From Mixophyes australis (lineage: Eukaryota > Chordata > Amphibia > Anura > Limnodynastidae), in assembly GCA_036250195.1 (NCBI GenBank), contig JAVHZZ010000001.1:377314707-377378706 (forward strand): 64,000 bases of DNA, given 5' to 3'. This document shows, piece after piece, positions 1 through 9,887 of this stretch. The position numbers were made by a program, and so were the translations under genes. Within the stretch, counting starts at the first letter, position 1, and every line of letters begins with the position of its first letter. The notes beneath the pieces are model-generated. The model ran no database searches. It was given only the letters and a program-made list of their open reading frames with translations, and was not told the origin of the DNA.

Positions 1-238
1 ATATTGTGGTGACCCACTCTTCTACGCAGTCCAGGTACATTATTCGGTGCGATTCATACCAGTTGATGGTTTTCTTATTATATATATTGTGGCGACCCAC
101 TCCTCTACACAGTCCAGGTACATTATTGGTGCGATTAAGACCAGTTGATGGTTTTCTTATTATATTGTGGGGACCACTCCACTATGCAGTCCAGAAAGAT
201 ACCTCGTTGCAACGTTTTGGACTAATAACTATATTGTG
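1..238. repeat. Tandem repeat, about 3 units of 69-83 bp
   Basis: Three successive units each begin with atattgtgg and contain cagtccag; the first two also share ggtacattatt, and a 'gttgatggttttcttatta' tail closes them. Unit starts are at about 1, 84 and 162, with a partial fourth at 231. The units differ by substitutions and small indels, so the array is not recent. It runs off the left edge of the window. No coding potential is evident. Confidence 0.75.
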
Positions 239-484
239 AGGTGTTCAGAATTCACGGTAAATTAGTGGAAATGCTTGTTATTTAATGTTATTGAGGTTAA
301 TAATAGCGTAGGAGTGAAAATAAGCCCAAAAACTTGATTTTTGAACTTTTTATGCTTTTTTCAAAAAAAATCCGAACCAAAACCTTTCGGCAGGTGTTTT
401 GCAAAACAAATCCGAACCCAAAACATCGCGGAAATCCGAATCCAAAACACAAAACACGAGACACCAAAAGTCGCCGGTGCACAT
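239..484. repeat. Unclassified interspersed repeat, ends at a (TA)n tract
   Basis: This stretch has repeated aatccgaa(c/t)ccaaaac motifs between about 368 and 450 and stops at gtgcacatcccta directly before a (TA)n tract. Internally repetitive A-rich sequence of this kind is typical of non-autonomous interspersed elements. No family is assigned and no reading frame is credible. Confidence 0.4.
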
Positions 485-486
485 CC

Positions 487-488
<2 letters not shown>

Positions 489-533
<45 letters not shown>

Positions 534-536
534 TTT
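489..536. repeat. (TA)n microsatellite followed by poly(T)
   Basis: About 36 bases of alternating TA are followed by about 13 T. The tract lies at the outer end of the inverted terminal repeat of PLE-A, as (TA)n tracts also do at its other end and behind PLE-B. Confidence 0.9.
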
Positions 537-893
537 TAAATTACAAGATACAACAATTGGCGCTTGTAATAAATCACCAATAGTCCACACAAGAACCCAC
601 AATATGACCGGAAACACCATTGGAGAGGAAACCAGGAAGCAAAAACTGTAATATAACATCCAATGTGTAGGTGTAAAATACAAGTTACAGCTTATTCTCA
701 AACAAAGTCACAGTGGGTGAACTCGCAGTATTTCCAAATAGTATATGTGAAACACCCAGGACACACTTATGCAGATGTATGCGTACCAGATAGCAAAACT
801 TTTAAGCTTTGTGTACGTAGATATCCTTCATCTGGTCACAAACGGGTCACACGACTGGATACATAACTGTCAGCCTCAGAAAATAGGGCACAC
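537..893 (-). repeat. Inverted terminal repeat (pLTR) of PLE-A
   Basis: Read on the minus strand this segment matches 5593-5915 closely, base for base over long stretches. It then jumps, without about 165 bases present in the direct pLTR at 1290-1455, to the part matching 1456-1510. The jump has no GT-AG borders, so a spliced intron is unlikely and a template switch or deletion is more plausible. Inverted copies at the 5' end resemble twin-priming products. Confidence 0.8.
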
Positions 894-1167
894 AATAGAT
901 TCCATCACCTCTCGGGCTTCACAATACGTGGATTTATTTTTACAGAAATATGTGATACAATTACGGTCTTATTTGAAGGACACAACCAGTGTCCTTCAAT
1001 TATTTAAAGATTTCCTATCTATGGGTGGTAATCGACGTCCAGGCTCTTTACACGTCAATAAGGTCATCAAAAAGGTATAGAGGCCTCTAGAAATTTTCTG
1101 AATAGGGATAATGATCTAACAGATGTCCATAAGGACTTCATTTGCACCCTAATAGATTATATCCTGA
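894..1167 (+). pseudogene. Orphan fragment of PLE-A reverse transcriptase
   Basis: This segment is a near-copy of 3152-3433, the part of the RT frame with 'ITSRASQYVDLFLQ' and 'VIDVQALYTS'. It lacks about 16 bases found at 3270-3288 and carries an extra base in the ALYTS region, so it is frameshifted. It is joined on the left to the inverted pLTR at a short overlap and on the right to the direct pLTR. It marks a severely 5'- and 3'-truncated PLE copy placed head-to-tail before the longer one. Confidence 0.8.
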
Positions 1168-1520
1168 CTCACCCACTGTGACTTTGTTTGAGAATAAGCT
1201 GTAACTTGTATTTTACACCTACACATTGGATGTTATATTACAGTTTTTGTTTCCTGGTTTCCTCTCCACTGGTGTTTCCGGTTCTATTGTGGGTTCTTGT
1301 GTGATCCTAATATTATATCAATATACTACACTATTGTGCGCCTCCTCCTCCATTTTTCTTTTATAGGTTATTTCCATGCTACACCGCTTGGTAAAGAGGA
1401 TTGGCAGCCGCCTGCACATGGGAAGTGTCTATTGAGAAGAATATAGACTTTATACTGGACTATTGGTGATTTATTACAAGCGCCAATTGTTGTATCTTGT
1501 AATTTTAAAATTGTTGTGTA
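1168..1520 (+). repeat. Left direct terminal repeat (pLTR) of PLE-A
   Basis: The segment starts at cacccactgtgac and matches 5772-5965, the right pLTR, including the stretch with cctcctcctcc. It continues past that point with sequence (ggttatttccatgctacacc) that the right pLTR has lost but that PLE-B keeps at about 32308. It ends shortly before the first ATG of the long frame. Confidence 0.8.
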
Positions 1521-1563
1521 TTTGTGGTGCATTAAGGTACATAGGCTGCTATAACCACCAATT

Positions 1564-4500
1564 ATGTGGAAAGTGGGAAATAGAGGCAATCAGAGGAATG
1601 AGTTCTGTACTAAAATATTTGATGATAACAATACTCCAGAAGAACCCAATAATGAACTGGACAATCTTTTTTGGGACCTGGAGAAGGTCCTTATAAAAGA
1701 GACTAAATTATGGTGGGACATTAAAACCCTAGAGCAATACATTAAGGTGGATAGAGTCCCAAGAGGCCTTCGTATCAATAAATCGCCTACCTTTAACTCT
1801 AATGATCTGAATTTCATCAAAGAATGGGATGGGGTTCTTCACGAGTGTTCTAAAAAATTAATGCAGATAATTGTTCAGGAAAAAAGAAGAATGGTCCTGG
1901 TGGTTGAAAATGAAATACAGGAAAAAGAGAATAGTATGAGTGCATTCAAAGACCACAAAGATTTTGTGGTAAACAAACAGGTACTAATGAAAAAAGTAAC
2001 TGGATGTAGCTAAAATAAAAAAGAGAAAGTATGCTAGAGATAGGAATGACTATATCAAAGATAAAATTAAAAGTTGGAGAAAGAGTCCGACTAAAATCTA
2101 TAGGACTAATGGTGAGATGAATGTAAACACCAAAACTTCTGAGTCTTGGTTAAATGTTCCACAAAAAGGAGACCTTTTACTCCAAGGAATATTCCAACTA
2201 GGAGACAAATAAATACTAATACTTATAGGAATCGTTTTTCCGCCTTGGATAGGGCAGAAAGCGATATAGAGGATTTTTTGTCTCCGGACCCAGCCGCACG
2301 GGAAAAGCCCAATTACCTGTTACAGGAAAATACCAGACGAGCTTCCCCATTAAAGCGCAGATGGATAGACGAAGAGGCAAGCGAGGGGGTCGCAAAACCT
2401 CAGAAAAGAAGGTTAGCTTAGATAGAGGGGTTAATTTGAAGACGCATGGCATCTTCAATCTTTCTTCCCATGTACTCACTAACTCAGAAATTTCAGTTCT
2501 GGGAAAAGGTTTGTCCTTTGCCCCAACTAAGAGGTCTAGTAAATTTGAACTTTACATTGATATCAACAAATCGTCAGGAAACTGACGTTAAAACGCCATT
2601 TTCTAAGAAAAAATGAGGCAATTTTGACTAACTATGAAGGGATTTCAAAATTAGGGTTTAGAATACCTTTGAAATATTACCCGTTGGAGTCTAAAAGCAG
2701 CTTCATTGAAATGTTCCAGATGTTAGTAGTTGAGGATTTGTGTAATATGAATTCCAATGAGGATGGTCCCAAAAGCAATTATGGTTCTAATAATTTGAAA
2801 CCACAAGAAACTAAAGCTCTTAAGGAATTACAAACTAATCAGGATTTGGTTATAAAACAAGCTGATAAGGGAGGGGGACTAGTGATTATGAATAGAGAGG
2901 CTTATGTAGAGGAAGCCCTACGTCTTCTAAGTGACATATCCTCTTATCAGAAACTAACTAAGGATCCTACTGACGGCTTTGTTTCGGAATTAAGGGACAT
3001 ACTCACTATAGCATTACATAATGGAATTATTGTTAGAGATGAATATCAGTTCCTAATAATGAATTATCCAGTAGTGCCGATATTTTACTTTCTGCCTAAG
3101 ATTCACAAGAGCCTGATGAATCCACCAGGTCGGCCGATTATGGTAGGAATAGATTCGATCACCTCTCGGGCTTCACAATACGTAGATTTATTTTTACAGA
3201 AATATGTGATACAATTACGGTCTTATTTGAAGGACACAACCAGTGTCCTTCAATTATTTAAAGATTTCCTACGGCATCCTGACTATCTATGGGTGGTAAT
3301 CGACGTCCAGGCTCTTTACACGTCAATAGGTCATCAAAAAGGTATAGAGGCCTCTAGACATTTTCTGAATAGGGATAACGATCTAACAGATGTCCATAAG
3401 GACTTCATTTGCACCCTAATAGATTATATCCTGTCTCATAATTATTTTACATTTTTAGACCAATTTTATTTGCAGACGTGTGGCACTGCTATGGGGACTA
3501 TATTTGCCCCCAGCTTTGCCAATTTGTTTTTGGGACAATGGGAGGAGAGGTGTATATACCAATCTGAAAAATTTAAAGATAATATTAAATTCTACAAAAG
3601 GTATATAGACAATATAGTTATGGTTTGGGAAGGGAGTACTGTATTGTTGGAAGAATTTTTAAGCTATCTTGGTAATAATGATCTTAATTTAAGATTTACT
3701 GCTAAGTTTGATACTTTACAAGTGGAATTTTTGGATCTTATCCTAATGCAGAGTAATGGTAGGGTCACTACAAAAAAACTTTTTTAAAGAAGTGGATGCA
3801 AATAGTTATTTGCATTTTAAGAGCTGTCATCTACATAAATGGAAAACAAATATACCGTTTTCACAATATAGCCGCATCAAGAGAAACTGCAGTGATCCCT
3901 CAGTATGCAGTGAACAACTGGCGGTTTACCAAGATAGATTTCTGGAGAGAGGGTATCCAAAAAACCTACTTGCAGGAGCCCTTAATAAGGTTGAAAATGT
4001 AGATAGATCATTACTGTTGAACTACACCAAGAAAGAACAAAGAACTAATAGAGAGGGAGTCTCTTTCATCACGAGTTATAGTAATGGTGAAAGTAAAATT
4101 AAATCCGTGTTCACAAAACATTGGAACATTCTCAAGAGAGATCTTGTTTTAAGTGATATTTTACCAGAGAGACCAGACATAATCTTTAAAAAGAGCCGCA
4201 ATCTTAAAGACATGATAGCTCCTAGTATGCTTAAGGAGAATATTAGTACCCCTTCTACTTTTTTAAGCTCGAAAGGTAGCATAAAATGTAATCACTGTAA
4301 TATATGTAGATACATGAATAAGAACAACAAAACATTTTCAAACCATAATGCTGATAAGAGCTATACCATTAATAGCCTCATGAATTGTACAACGTCATCA
4401 GTGATTTATTTGTTAGAATGCTCCTGCGGATTGAGATATATAGGCAAAACAAAAAGAATGCTCAAGCTGCGCATACAGGAGCATGTGAGAAATATTAAAA

Positions 4501-4721
4501 ATAAATTAATTAACCATTCTGTACCTAAACACTTCTTGGATGTACATCAATCAGATCTGAATAGTTTTAAATTTTTAGCCATAGAACATGTGACCCTAGG
4601 TCCAAGGGGAGGGGATCTGGCCAAGAAGCTCGCTCAGCGGGAAATGTATTGGATTTATACGCTGAACACATTGTCACCATATGGATTAAATGAGGGGTTT
4701 GAGGTTGCCCCTTTTTTATAA
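1564..4721 (+). pseudogene. PLE-A reverse transcriptase / GIY-YIG endonuclease, broken
   Basis: The frame begins at ATG 1564. The N-terminal part (1564-2013) has 'LWWDIKTLEQYI', and 2430-2585 has 'NLSSHVLTNSEISVLGKG', both typical upstream PLE regions. RT motifs follow in 2624-3787: 'QADKGGGLVIM', 'LPKIHK', 'VIDVQALYTS' and 'AMGTIFAPSFANLFLG'. The active-site box reads RYIDN where YxDD is expected, so the second Asp is replaced by Asn. After a frame change near 3780 the next part has a Cys-rich linker 'CNHCNIC' (about 4290) and the GIY-YIG domain 'GLRYIGKT' (4428-4451), with the later Arg in 'LRIQEH' and Glu in 'AQREMYWI'. Frame changes lie near 2015-2145, 2400-2620 and 3780. The element would copy its RNA at a nicked target; this copy cannot. 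Confidence 0.9.
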
Positions 4722-5357
4722 TTGAATTTTAACATTCTGTCTGTTATGATTGAGGTTTTAGTTAATTTGAGTGCATTTTAGATTAAGTGCTGATAATTTC
4801 AGTCCATATCCTTTTATTAATATACGTGGTGATTGATTGTCGATGGACTTAATTTCTGTAGGTTCATTGACACATGTATATGTTATATATATATGTTTTT
4901 TGTATATTGTATATATTTATCACTGGGTTATTTACTCTGTGCCGCAAATTAGATTGGTGATATCTATAAGGGATCATTAAGGTCTAATGCTAAACTATTC
5001 CAGACATGCATAATAAGATGTTGGTCTAGCCGTGCTTATGCATGTGTAAGTGTTCTATGTATTGTGGGTGGGAAATACATTGTCCTAATGGAGTTAAAGT
5101 TGTATCCAACTAGTTTACTAGAGGGCACTAGATTATGTATGTGTGCATTTTGCCGATTGGCACATGCGCAATAGATAAGTGAGTTACATTTGTGTATTTT
5201 ATCGCTATTCATATATGTAAGATGAAGTGTTTCCTTGTGCTGTTAATACAGCTAATGACACCTTCAATCAGCCTGTCATAGGATATTGGATTTCACCTGT
5301 ATGTTTATACATTACATTGCGCCGATTGACGCAGTGGGCTTATGATCATTGTCTATG

Positions 5358-5395
5358 TGCGCATGCGCAAAATGGCGCGGCACACTATATATATA
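5358..5395 (+). promoter_or_regulatory. Promoter-like block: NRF1-type palindrome, YY1-type site, TATA-like tract
   Basis: TGCGCATGCGCA (5358-5369) is the consensus palindrome bound by NRF1 in vertebrates. AAAATGGCG (5369-5377) fits a YY1 core. TATATATATA (about 5386-5395) follows. The cluster lies just upstream of the hammerhead-like motif, where an internal promoter of a PLE is expected. That these sites act is inference. Confidence 0.45.
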
Positions 5396-5427
5396 ACTGT
5401 TGATATGAGGGCTAGTATTGTCCTTTT

Positions 5428-5471
5428 TTCTCATGATGAAGTCTGTGAAGACAGATGAAACGCATTGAGAA
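5428..5471 (+). ncRNA. Degenerate hammerhead-ribozyme-like motif in PLE-A
   Basis: The order of parts matches a type I hammerhead. Stem I is ttctc (5428-5432) with gagaa (5467-5471), fully complementary. The core TGATGA is at 5434-5439. Stem II is gtctg / cagat (5441-5445 / 5452-5456) with one G-U pair and a 6-base loop. GAAA is at 5457-5460, followed by a very short stem III and TT. PLEs are known to carry minimal hammerheads of this kind. The conserved C before TGATGA is an A, and the short stem III has a C-A mismatch, so activity is unlikely in this copy. Confidence 0.5.
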
Positions 5472-5590
5472 GCTGCTATTATTATCCCTACTGCACTAGG
5501 AGCTGATCCTTGTGACTGCTACTTGATTTGTAAGTCACTACATTTTTTATTTTTTTATTATTAAAGTGTTTTATTGATATTACATCCTTG

Positions 5591-5957
5591 GTCTTTGTGT
5601 GCCCTATTTTCTGAGGCTGACAGTTATGTATCCAGTCGTGTGACCCGTTTGTGACCAGATGAAGGATATCTACGTACACAAAGCTTAAAAGTTTTGCTAT
5701 CTGGTACGCATACATCTGCATAAGTGTGTCCTGGGTGTTTCACATATACTATATGGAAATACTGCGAGTTCACCCACTGTGACTTTGTTACAGAATAAGC
5801 TGTAACTTGTATTTTACACCTACACATTGGATGTTATATTACAGTTTTTGCTTCCTGGTTTCCTCTCCAATGGTGTTTCCGGTCATATTGTGGGTTCTTG
5901 TGTGGTCCCAATATTATATCAATATACTACACTATTGTGCGCCTCCTCCTCCATTTT

Positions 5958-5972
<15 letters not shown>
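5591..5972 (+). repeat. Right direct terminal repeat (pLTR) of PLE-A
   Basis: It matches the left pLTR from 5772 onward and, inverted, the segment 537-893. It ends at 'cttttata' where a long (TA)n tract takes over; the remaining ~150 bases of the left pLTR are missing. The same place is the left border of the large duplicated unit. Confidence 0.8.

Positions 5973-6046
<74 letters not shown>
5964..6046. repeat. (TA)n(CA)n(TA)n microsatellite
   Basis: About 35 bases of TA, then a run of CA, then about 38 bases of TA. It joins PLE-A to unit copy 1. A shorter (TA)n stands at the same place before unit copy 2 (37588-37600), behind the LTR element. Confidence 0.95.
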
Positions 6047-6050
<4 letters not shown>

Positions 6051-6528
6051 AGAAAACAAAGATACTCTGCACTCTCCAAACACATAATTAATTAATTAAT
6101 GCTATACCAAGTACTGTTCTATATTAAAAACAGGGAATGTTAGTTCCACATATTGCAATATATGTTAAGCTGACCAACTCATGCCAAAGTCTTCCCATTC
6201 TGGTCAGCCCTAACATGATCAAATACTATGCTTTTTTATCTGGGCTTATGGCTTACCTGTACACAGCTTTTAAAGGCATGTCTTTCCCTAGCACTAGCAG
6301 CCATGGGAGACCTAGGACTCACCTGACACAATTTGGAATTAATTAATGTAAAGAATGGGGTGCAAGAGTCATGGGACTTACATTGTATAAACAAAAACAG
6401 ACATAGATCCTCTGCACTCACCATGTACAGACTGGGGTGCAAGAGGGGGTTGCCCACACTGTATAGACAATAAAACAGGGATACTCTGCACTCTCCAAAC
6501 ACATAATTAATGCTGTACCAAGTACTGT

Positions 6529-6580
<52 letters not shown>

Positions 6581-7184
6581 TATACTGCCACTTCTCCTAC
6601 TGCCGTCATTGTAAAGCTATCAAATTCTATTCACTTACATCCTCATTGCAATTTTCATACCCCCATCTCCTAATTTTCAAAAGATTCATCATTTAAAAAC
6701 CTCAGTTAAATCACACCAAAGGAATGTAGAAACACGGAAAACACAGTTCACTAACATGAATCACAATGTAAGAAGAAACTCACAGTTCTTCCCTCAAAAG
6801 GGGACAGCAAGGTCACAGTACAAGCACTGAAATAACTGCTCAAATTAGATATATGGTTCTAAGATCATTGTCTTCATAAGCTAATAATTATAGACTATTT
6901 TAGGGGAATACCCACAAATAAATTGGATAACTCACATTTCGGATGAAGAGACAATATATACAAAGGTACACTCTCCACTAGCAGTCAAGAGATGATTAGT
7001 ACAAAAAGAGGTAGGAGAGGAAGATCAAAACTTCCCAAAATGAAAGAACCAGGAGGGCCCTGACAAAGTAAATGAAATTTCAATCTTTCAATAAAGATAC
7101 TCTCAGACAAACAAATACAATTACTGGAAAAAAGGTTAACTTTTTCCTTAAGTTGTTCAGCTAATAAATTTATTAGATCCCTAA
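6047..7184. other. Non-coding stretch with an internal direct repeat and (AT)n
   Basis: A block beginning 'actctgcactctccaaacac' and ending 'agtactgttctatatta' occurs twice (6064-6128 and 6483-6537), about 420 bases apart. An (AT)n tract follows at 6535-6572. The remainder has no credible reading frame or recognised repeat. The part 6990-7190 is missing from copy 2. Confidence 0.6.
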
Positions 7185-7513
7185 CATTACAGAGACATTT
7201 TCTATAAAAAAAAATAAAAAACATGTTGAAATTAGCACCTCTGATTAATAGTAAAATTAACCCACATCCATGTTGCAAACCACCTTCTAGATTTTATTCG
7301 GTGGAGTCTAGAGGAAGTCATATTGACATCTTGTTCAATCTAGTTAAGAACGATTTTCAACATATGAATACCAAATATTCACAAAATAGCGATAATTTAA
7401 CAAAGGCTGAGAAGGAAGCTTTATGAGCCTTATAAAAGGAAAGTTCATTAGTGCTAAGGAATGTTGAGAAGAGTGGGAGGATAGTGCTCCAAGATAGAAA
7501 AGACTATTTGATG
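7185..7513 (+). pseudogene. Second Penelope-like element (PLE-C), N-terminal part
   Basis: The translation of 7223-7426 contains 'NPHPCCKPPSRFYSVES' and 'KNDFQHMN', a region that lies before the RT core in Penelope-like proteins and corresponds to 'PLKYYPLESKSSF' of PLE-A. It is followed in another frame by 'IVLQDRKDYL' (about 7475-7513), the RT motif matching 'LVIMNREAYVEEA' of PLE-A. The frame is broken by a stop and frame changes. The solo LTR cuts it at 7513. Confidence 0.75.
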
Positions 7514-8221
7514 TAAGCTGTGGTGAAACGAGGTATTAATATCACCCTAACCAGTCTGTCCCTTGTTTCTCACAAAATGTGGATTATAACATGTACTTTT
7601 TATAGCCCTTGCTTTTGTTCTCCAGCTGTGAGGGGGAAGGCTAATTAGTATCCATTGTTCTCACAACACTACTCCAGACTTTTGGTCTACAATCTGGCAG
7701 GGGAGTTTCTGTGCGAGTACAGCTCATCTCCACTCCCCTCTACAACCCCCTAGTCCAGGACTCACCAATGTTTAACAAGGAGGGACCCAGGGGTTTGCCC
7801 AGGGAGGGGAAAGCACTGTGGAAATGTGACCCTAAATATAAGGAACCATTTGAGGGGGAGAGGTGGTGTTCATTCTGGGAATTGATGGCTGGAAGCTGCA
7901 GGGTGGCTGGTGGTTCTACCGATGAAATACATCGGCAGATCCATGGGTCATCAAGTCTGGACAGCAAGGTGACTGTAACTCTTCAAGCTAGTGGGATAAT
8001 GGACAGATGATGTAGTGAACCTGCATGGCATTTATTTACTGTGTGTACATAATATTCTAGTGATTGTTTTTGTTACAATAAATGTACTGTTATACTTTTC
8101 TAACTGCATTTGCCTGGGTAGGTACTGGGTAGGCATCCCAGGCTAGGAAGGCACCCGTGGGTGGCCAGCCAGAGTAAAGTGGGTAGAATTGGGCCAGAAA
8201 TCCAGGTATCTTCACATAAGC
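7514..8221. mobile_element. Solo LTR in PLE-C, with 5-bp target duplication
   Basis: The insert runs TG...CA (7519-8216) and is flanked by taagc on both sides (7514-7518 and 8217-8221). The PLE-C protein match stops at the left edge and resumes at the right edge, which proves insertion. A polyadenylation signal AATAAA lies at 8077-8082. It is 698 bp long here, but 872 bp in copy 2; the missing 174 bases (next to 7631) were deleted from this copy. No internal retroviral sequence is present, so it is a solo LTR of an LTR retrotransposon or retrovirus-like element; its short open frames are not genes. Confidence 0.8.
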
Positions 8222-9390
8222 CAATAGATACTGATACTATCACATATGAAAAACTTGTAGCTGATCGCAGTGAAGGCTATTAAAGTGAGATAAATAGCGT
8301 TCTATTTAAAGCTAAAAAGAAAAAGATGTTATTACTAGAGATGAATCCATAAGACCTTGTTGAACCCATCTGGGAGGCCCATAATATCAGGTATTAACTC
8401 TTGACAGACAATCTGTCTCACTTCATTATATTTGTTTACAATCATATGCTAATAAATTGAGAACTTTTTTGAAAGACTCGACAGCACTGGTCTGGAATGG
8501 CAGAATTATTTTTTTTTGCATTGCTATAGATGTAGAAGCTTTGTACACATATATCCCTCATGACAAAGGACTTGAAGCAACAGATAGATCCCGAAATAAC
8601 AACTTTAATGAGAGAGTTTTTTCCTGTTTGATAAACAAATTTTTGTACAGAAAAGGGGGACGTCAGTGGGGTTAAAGGTAGTTATGCATATATGTGTATA
8701 AGGTGTTGGAAGGAGGAGAATAATTAGAATTCACCAATGATGGGTCAAAAAATTTAATTATACAAATGTTACATAGATGATCTGATAATGATCTGCAGTG
8801 GTATGGAATTTTGGGTTTATCTCTAGAAATGTCTGGAAATAAGAAGGTTGAGACAAATACACGTTTTAAATAAAAGTAGGTGCCAATAGTTTTGTGAAGT
8901 CTACTAGCTGCCATTTACCTAAATGAAAAAATAAGATCCCTTGCTCTCAATTTTGATACTTTTAAAAAGCAATCTGAATTTTTGTCTCTGGGATTTTGGA
9001 GAAGGGTTAGCCAATGAAATTCATCTCGGAGGCCCTAAGTTAGGCATCAATAATGGACAGATCAAAATAATTACAGTATAAAAAGAAATAAAAAAGAAAG
9101 CCACAAAACATTTCTTTAAAACCGAGACCTTCTATTGCCAAATACAACAGTAATTCTAGGAAGATTGAAAAGATCATGAAAAAACATTGGACATACTTAT
9201 TAAGGACCCTATTTTAGGTCCACAATTACATGAACAACCACGTATGATTTATAAAAAGCTAGAAATCTCAGCTAGCCCCTAGTCAATTAAAAAACAAAGG
9301 GAAAGATATAGCTATAATCCAGGGTGCTAATAATGGTTGAAACATCATCCTATGAATGTTTGCTATTCCTGCAAACATTGTAAATGCGGA
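8217..9390 (+). pseudogene. PLE-C reverse transcriptase and C-terminal part, decayed
   Basis: After the LTR, translation in shifting frames gives 'TITYEKLVADRS' (matching 'SSYQKLTKDPT' of PLE-A), then 'RTFLKDSTALV', 'IDVEALYTYIPHDKGLEA' (8527-8580), and the active-site box 'CYIDDLIMI' (about 8767-8795). Beyond that come fragments matching the PLE-A region before the GIY-YIG domain, including 'RKIEKIMKKHWTYLL' (about 9158-9204), and a Cys-rich piece 'SCKHCKCG' (about 9368-9390). The CR1 element begins there, so the GIY-YIG domain is lost. Stops and frame changes are frequent. Confidence 0.75.
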
Positions 9391-9790
9391 TTGGATTGAC
9401 AGATTGATGGGAGGGGCTGGGAATGACCTGGCGGTTTGGGTGCATGTTGGCACCAATGACCGCCAGTTCGAGGAAGATGGGGTGTACTAAAGAATGATTT
9501 CAGGGACATAGGTCGCAAACTTAAGGCAAGGACATCCAAGGTAGTATTTTTGGAAATACTACCTGTGCCACGCGCTAGTTCGGGTAGGCAGCGGGAGAAT
9601 AGGGTTAATATAGGCAAATGCTTGGCTAAAAGATTGATGTAGGAAAGAGGGATTGGATTCATAGAGCACTGGGCTAATTTCTCGGTCAGTTACCATCTTT
9701 ATTGTCGAGATGGATTGCACTGTGCTAGGGGAGAGGATGATTAGAAGGTTGGAGGAGATATTAAATTAGGCTTTGGAGGGGGGCAAGTAT
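9391..9790 (+). pseudogene. CR1/L2 ORF1 SGNH/esterase domain, 3' part
   Basis: The frame reads 'VHVGTND' (9440-9460), which is SGNH block III, and 'RDGLHCARGE' (about 9706-9735), which is block V with the catalytic Asp and His. In between are a frameshift and stops. CR1-clade LINEs are known to carry such an esterase domain in ORF1. The upstream part with the nucleophilic Ser block is absent because the element is 5' truncated. Confidence 0.7.
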
Positions 9791-9887
9791 TTATGGGATA
9801 GACATTGAGAGTAGTAAGGAGGAATTTAACAAGAGTCAAAGATGTGGACAGGGGGGAAAGGGAAGCATAGCCGATAAGGAGAGGCCC

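Larger units (their letters stand above)
4722..5590 (+). other. PLE-A 3' untranslated region
   Basis: No reading frame of note. The region is AT-rich with a (TA)-rich stretch at about 4880-4920, and its distal part holds the promoter-like block and hammerhead-like motif listed separately. A poly-T/TTATT-rich stretch (5540-5570) precedes the right pLTR. The corresponding end of this region is present in PLE-B at 31768-31910. Confidence 0.6.
537..5972 (+). mobile_element. Penelope-like retroelement PLE-A (composite, inactive)
   Basis: The region has the layout of a Penelope-like element. An inverted copy of the terminal repeat comes first (537-893), then a short piece of RT sequence (894-1167), a direct terminal repeat (pLTR, 1168 to about 1520), a long but broken reading frame with RT and GIY-YIG domains (1564-4721), a 3' untranslated region and a second direct pLTR (about 5590-5972). 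Inverted and partial tandem pLTRs are a known habit of this class. The GIY-YIG domain with a Cys-rich linker before it suggests a Neptune-like lineage, as an inference. At least three frame changes and a changed RT active-site residue make the copy inactive. Confidence 0.85.

Noticed and set aside
537..1168. Intron in the PLE terminal repeat (165 bases missing in the inverted copy)
   Set aside because: The borders do not fit GT-AG at both ends; a template switch explains the gap as well.
5898..6095. Open frames of repeated Ile-Tyr at (TA)n tracts
   Set aside because: They are translations of microsatellite DNA.
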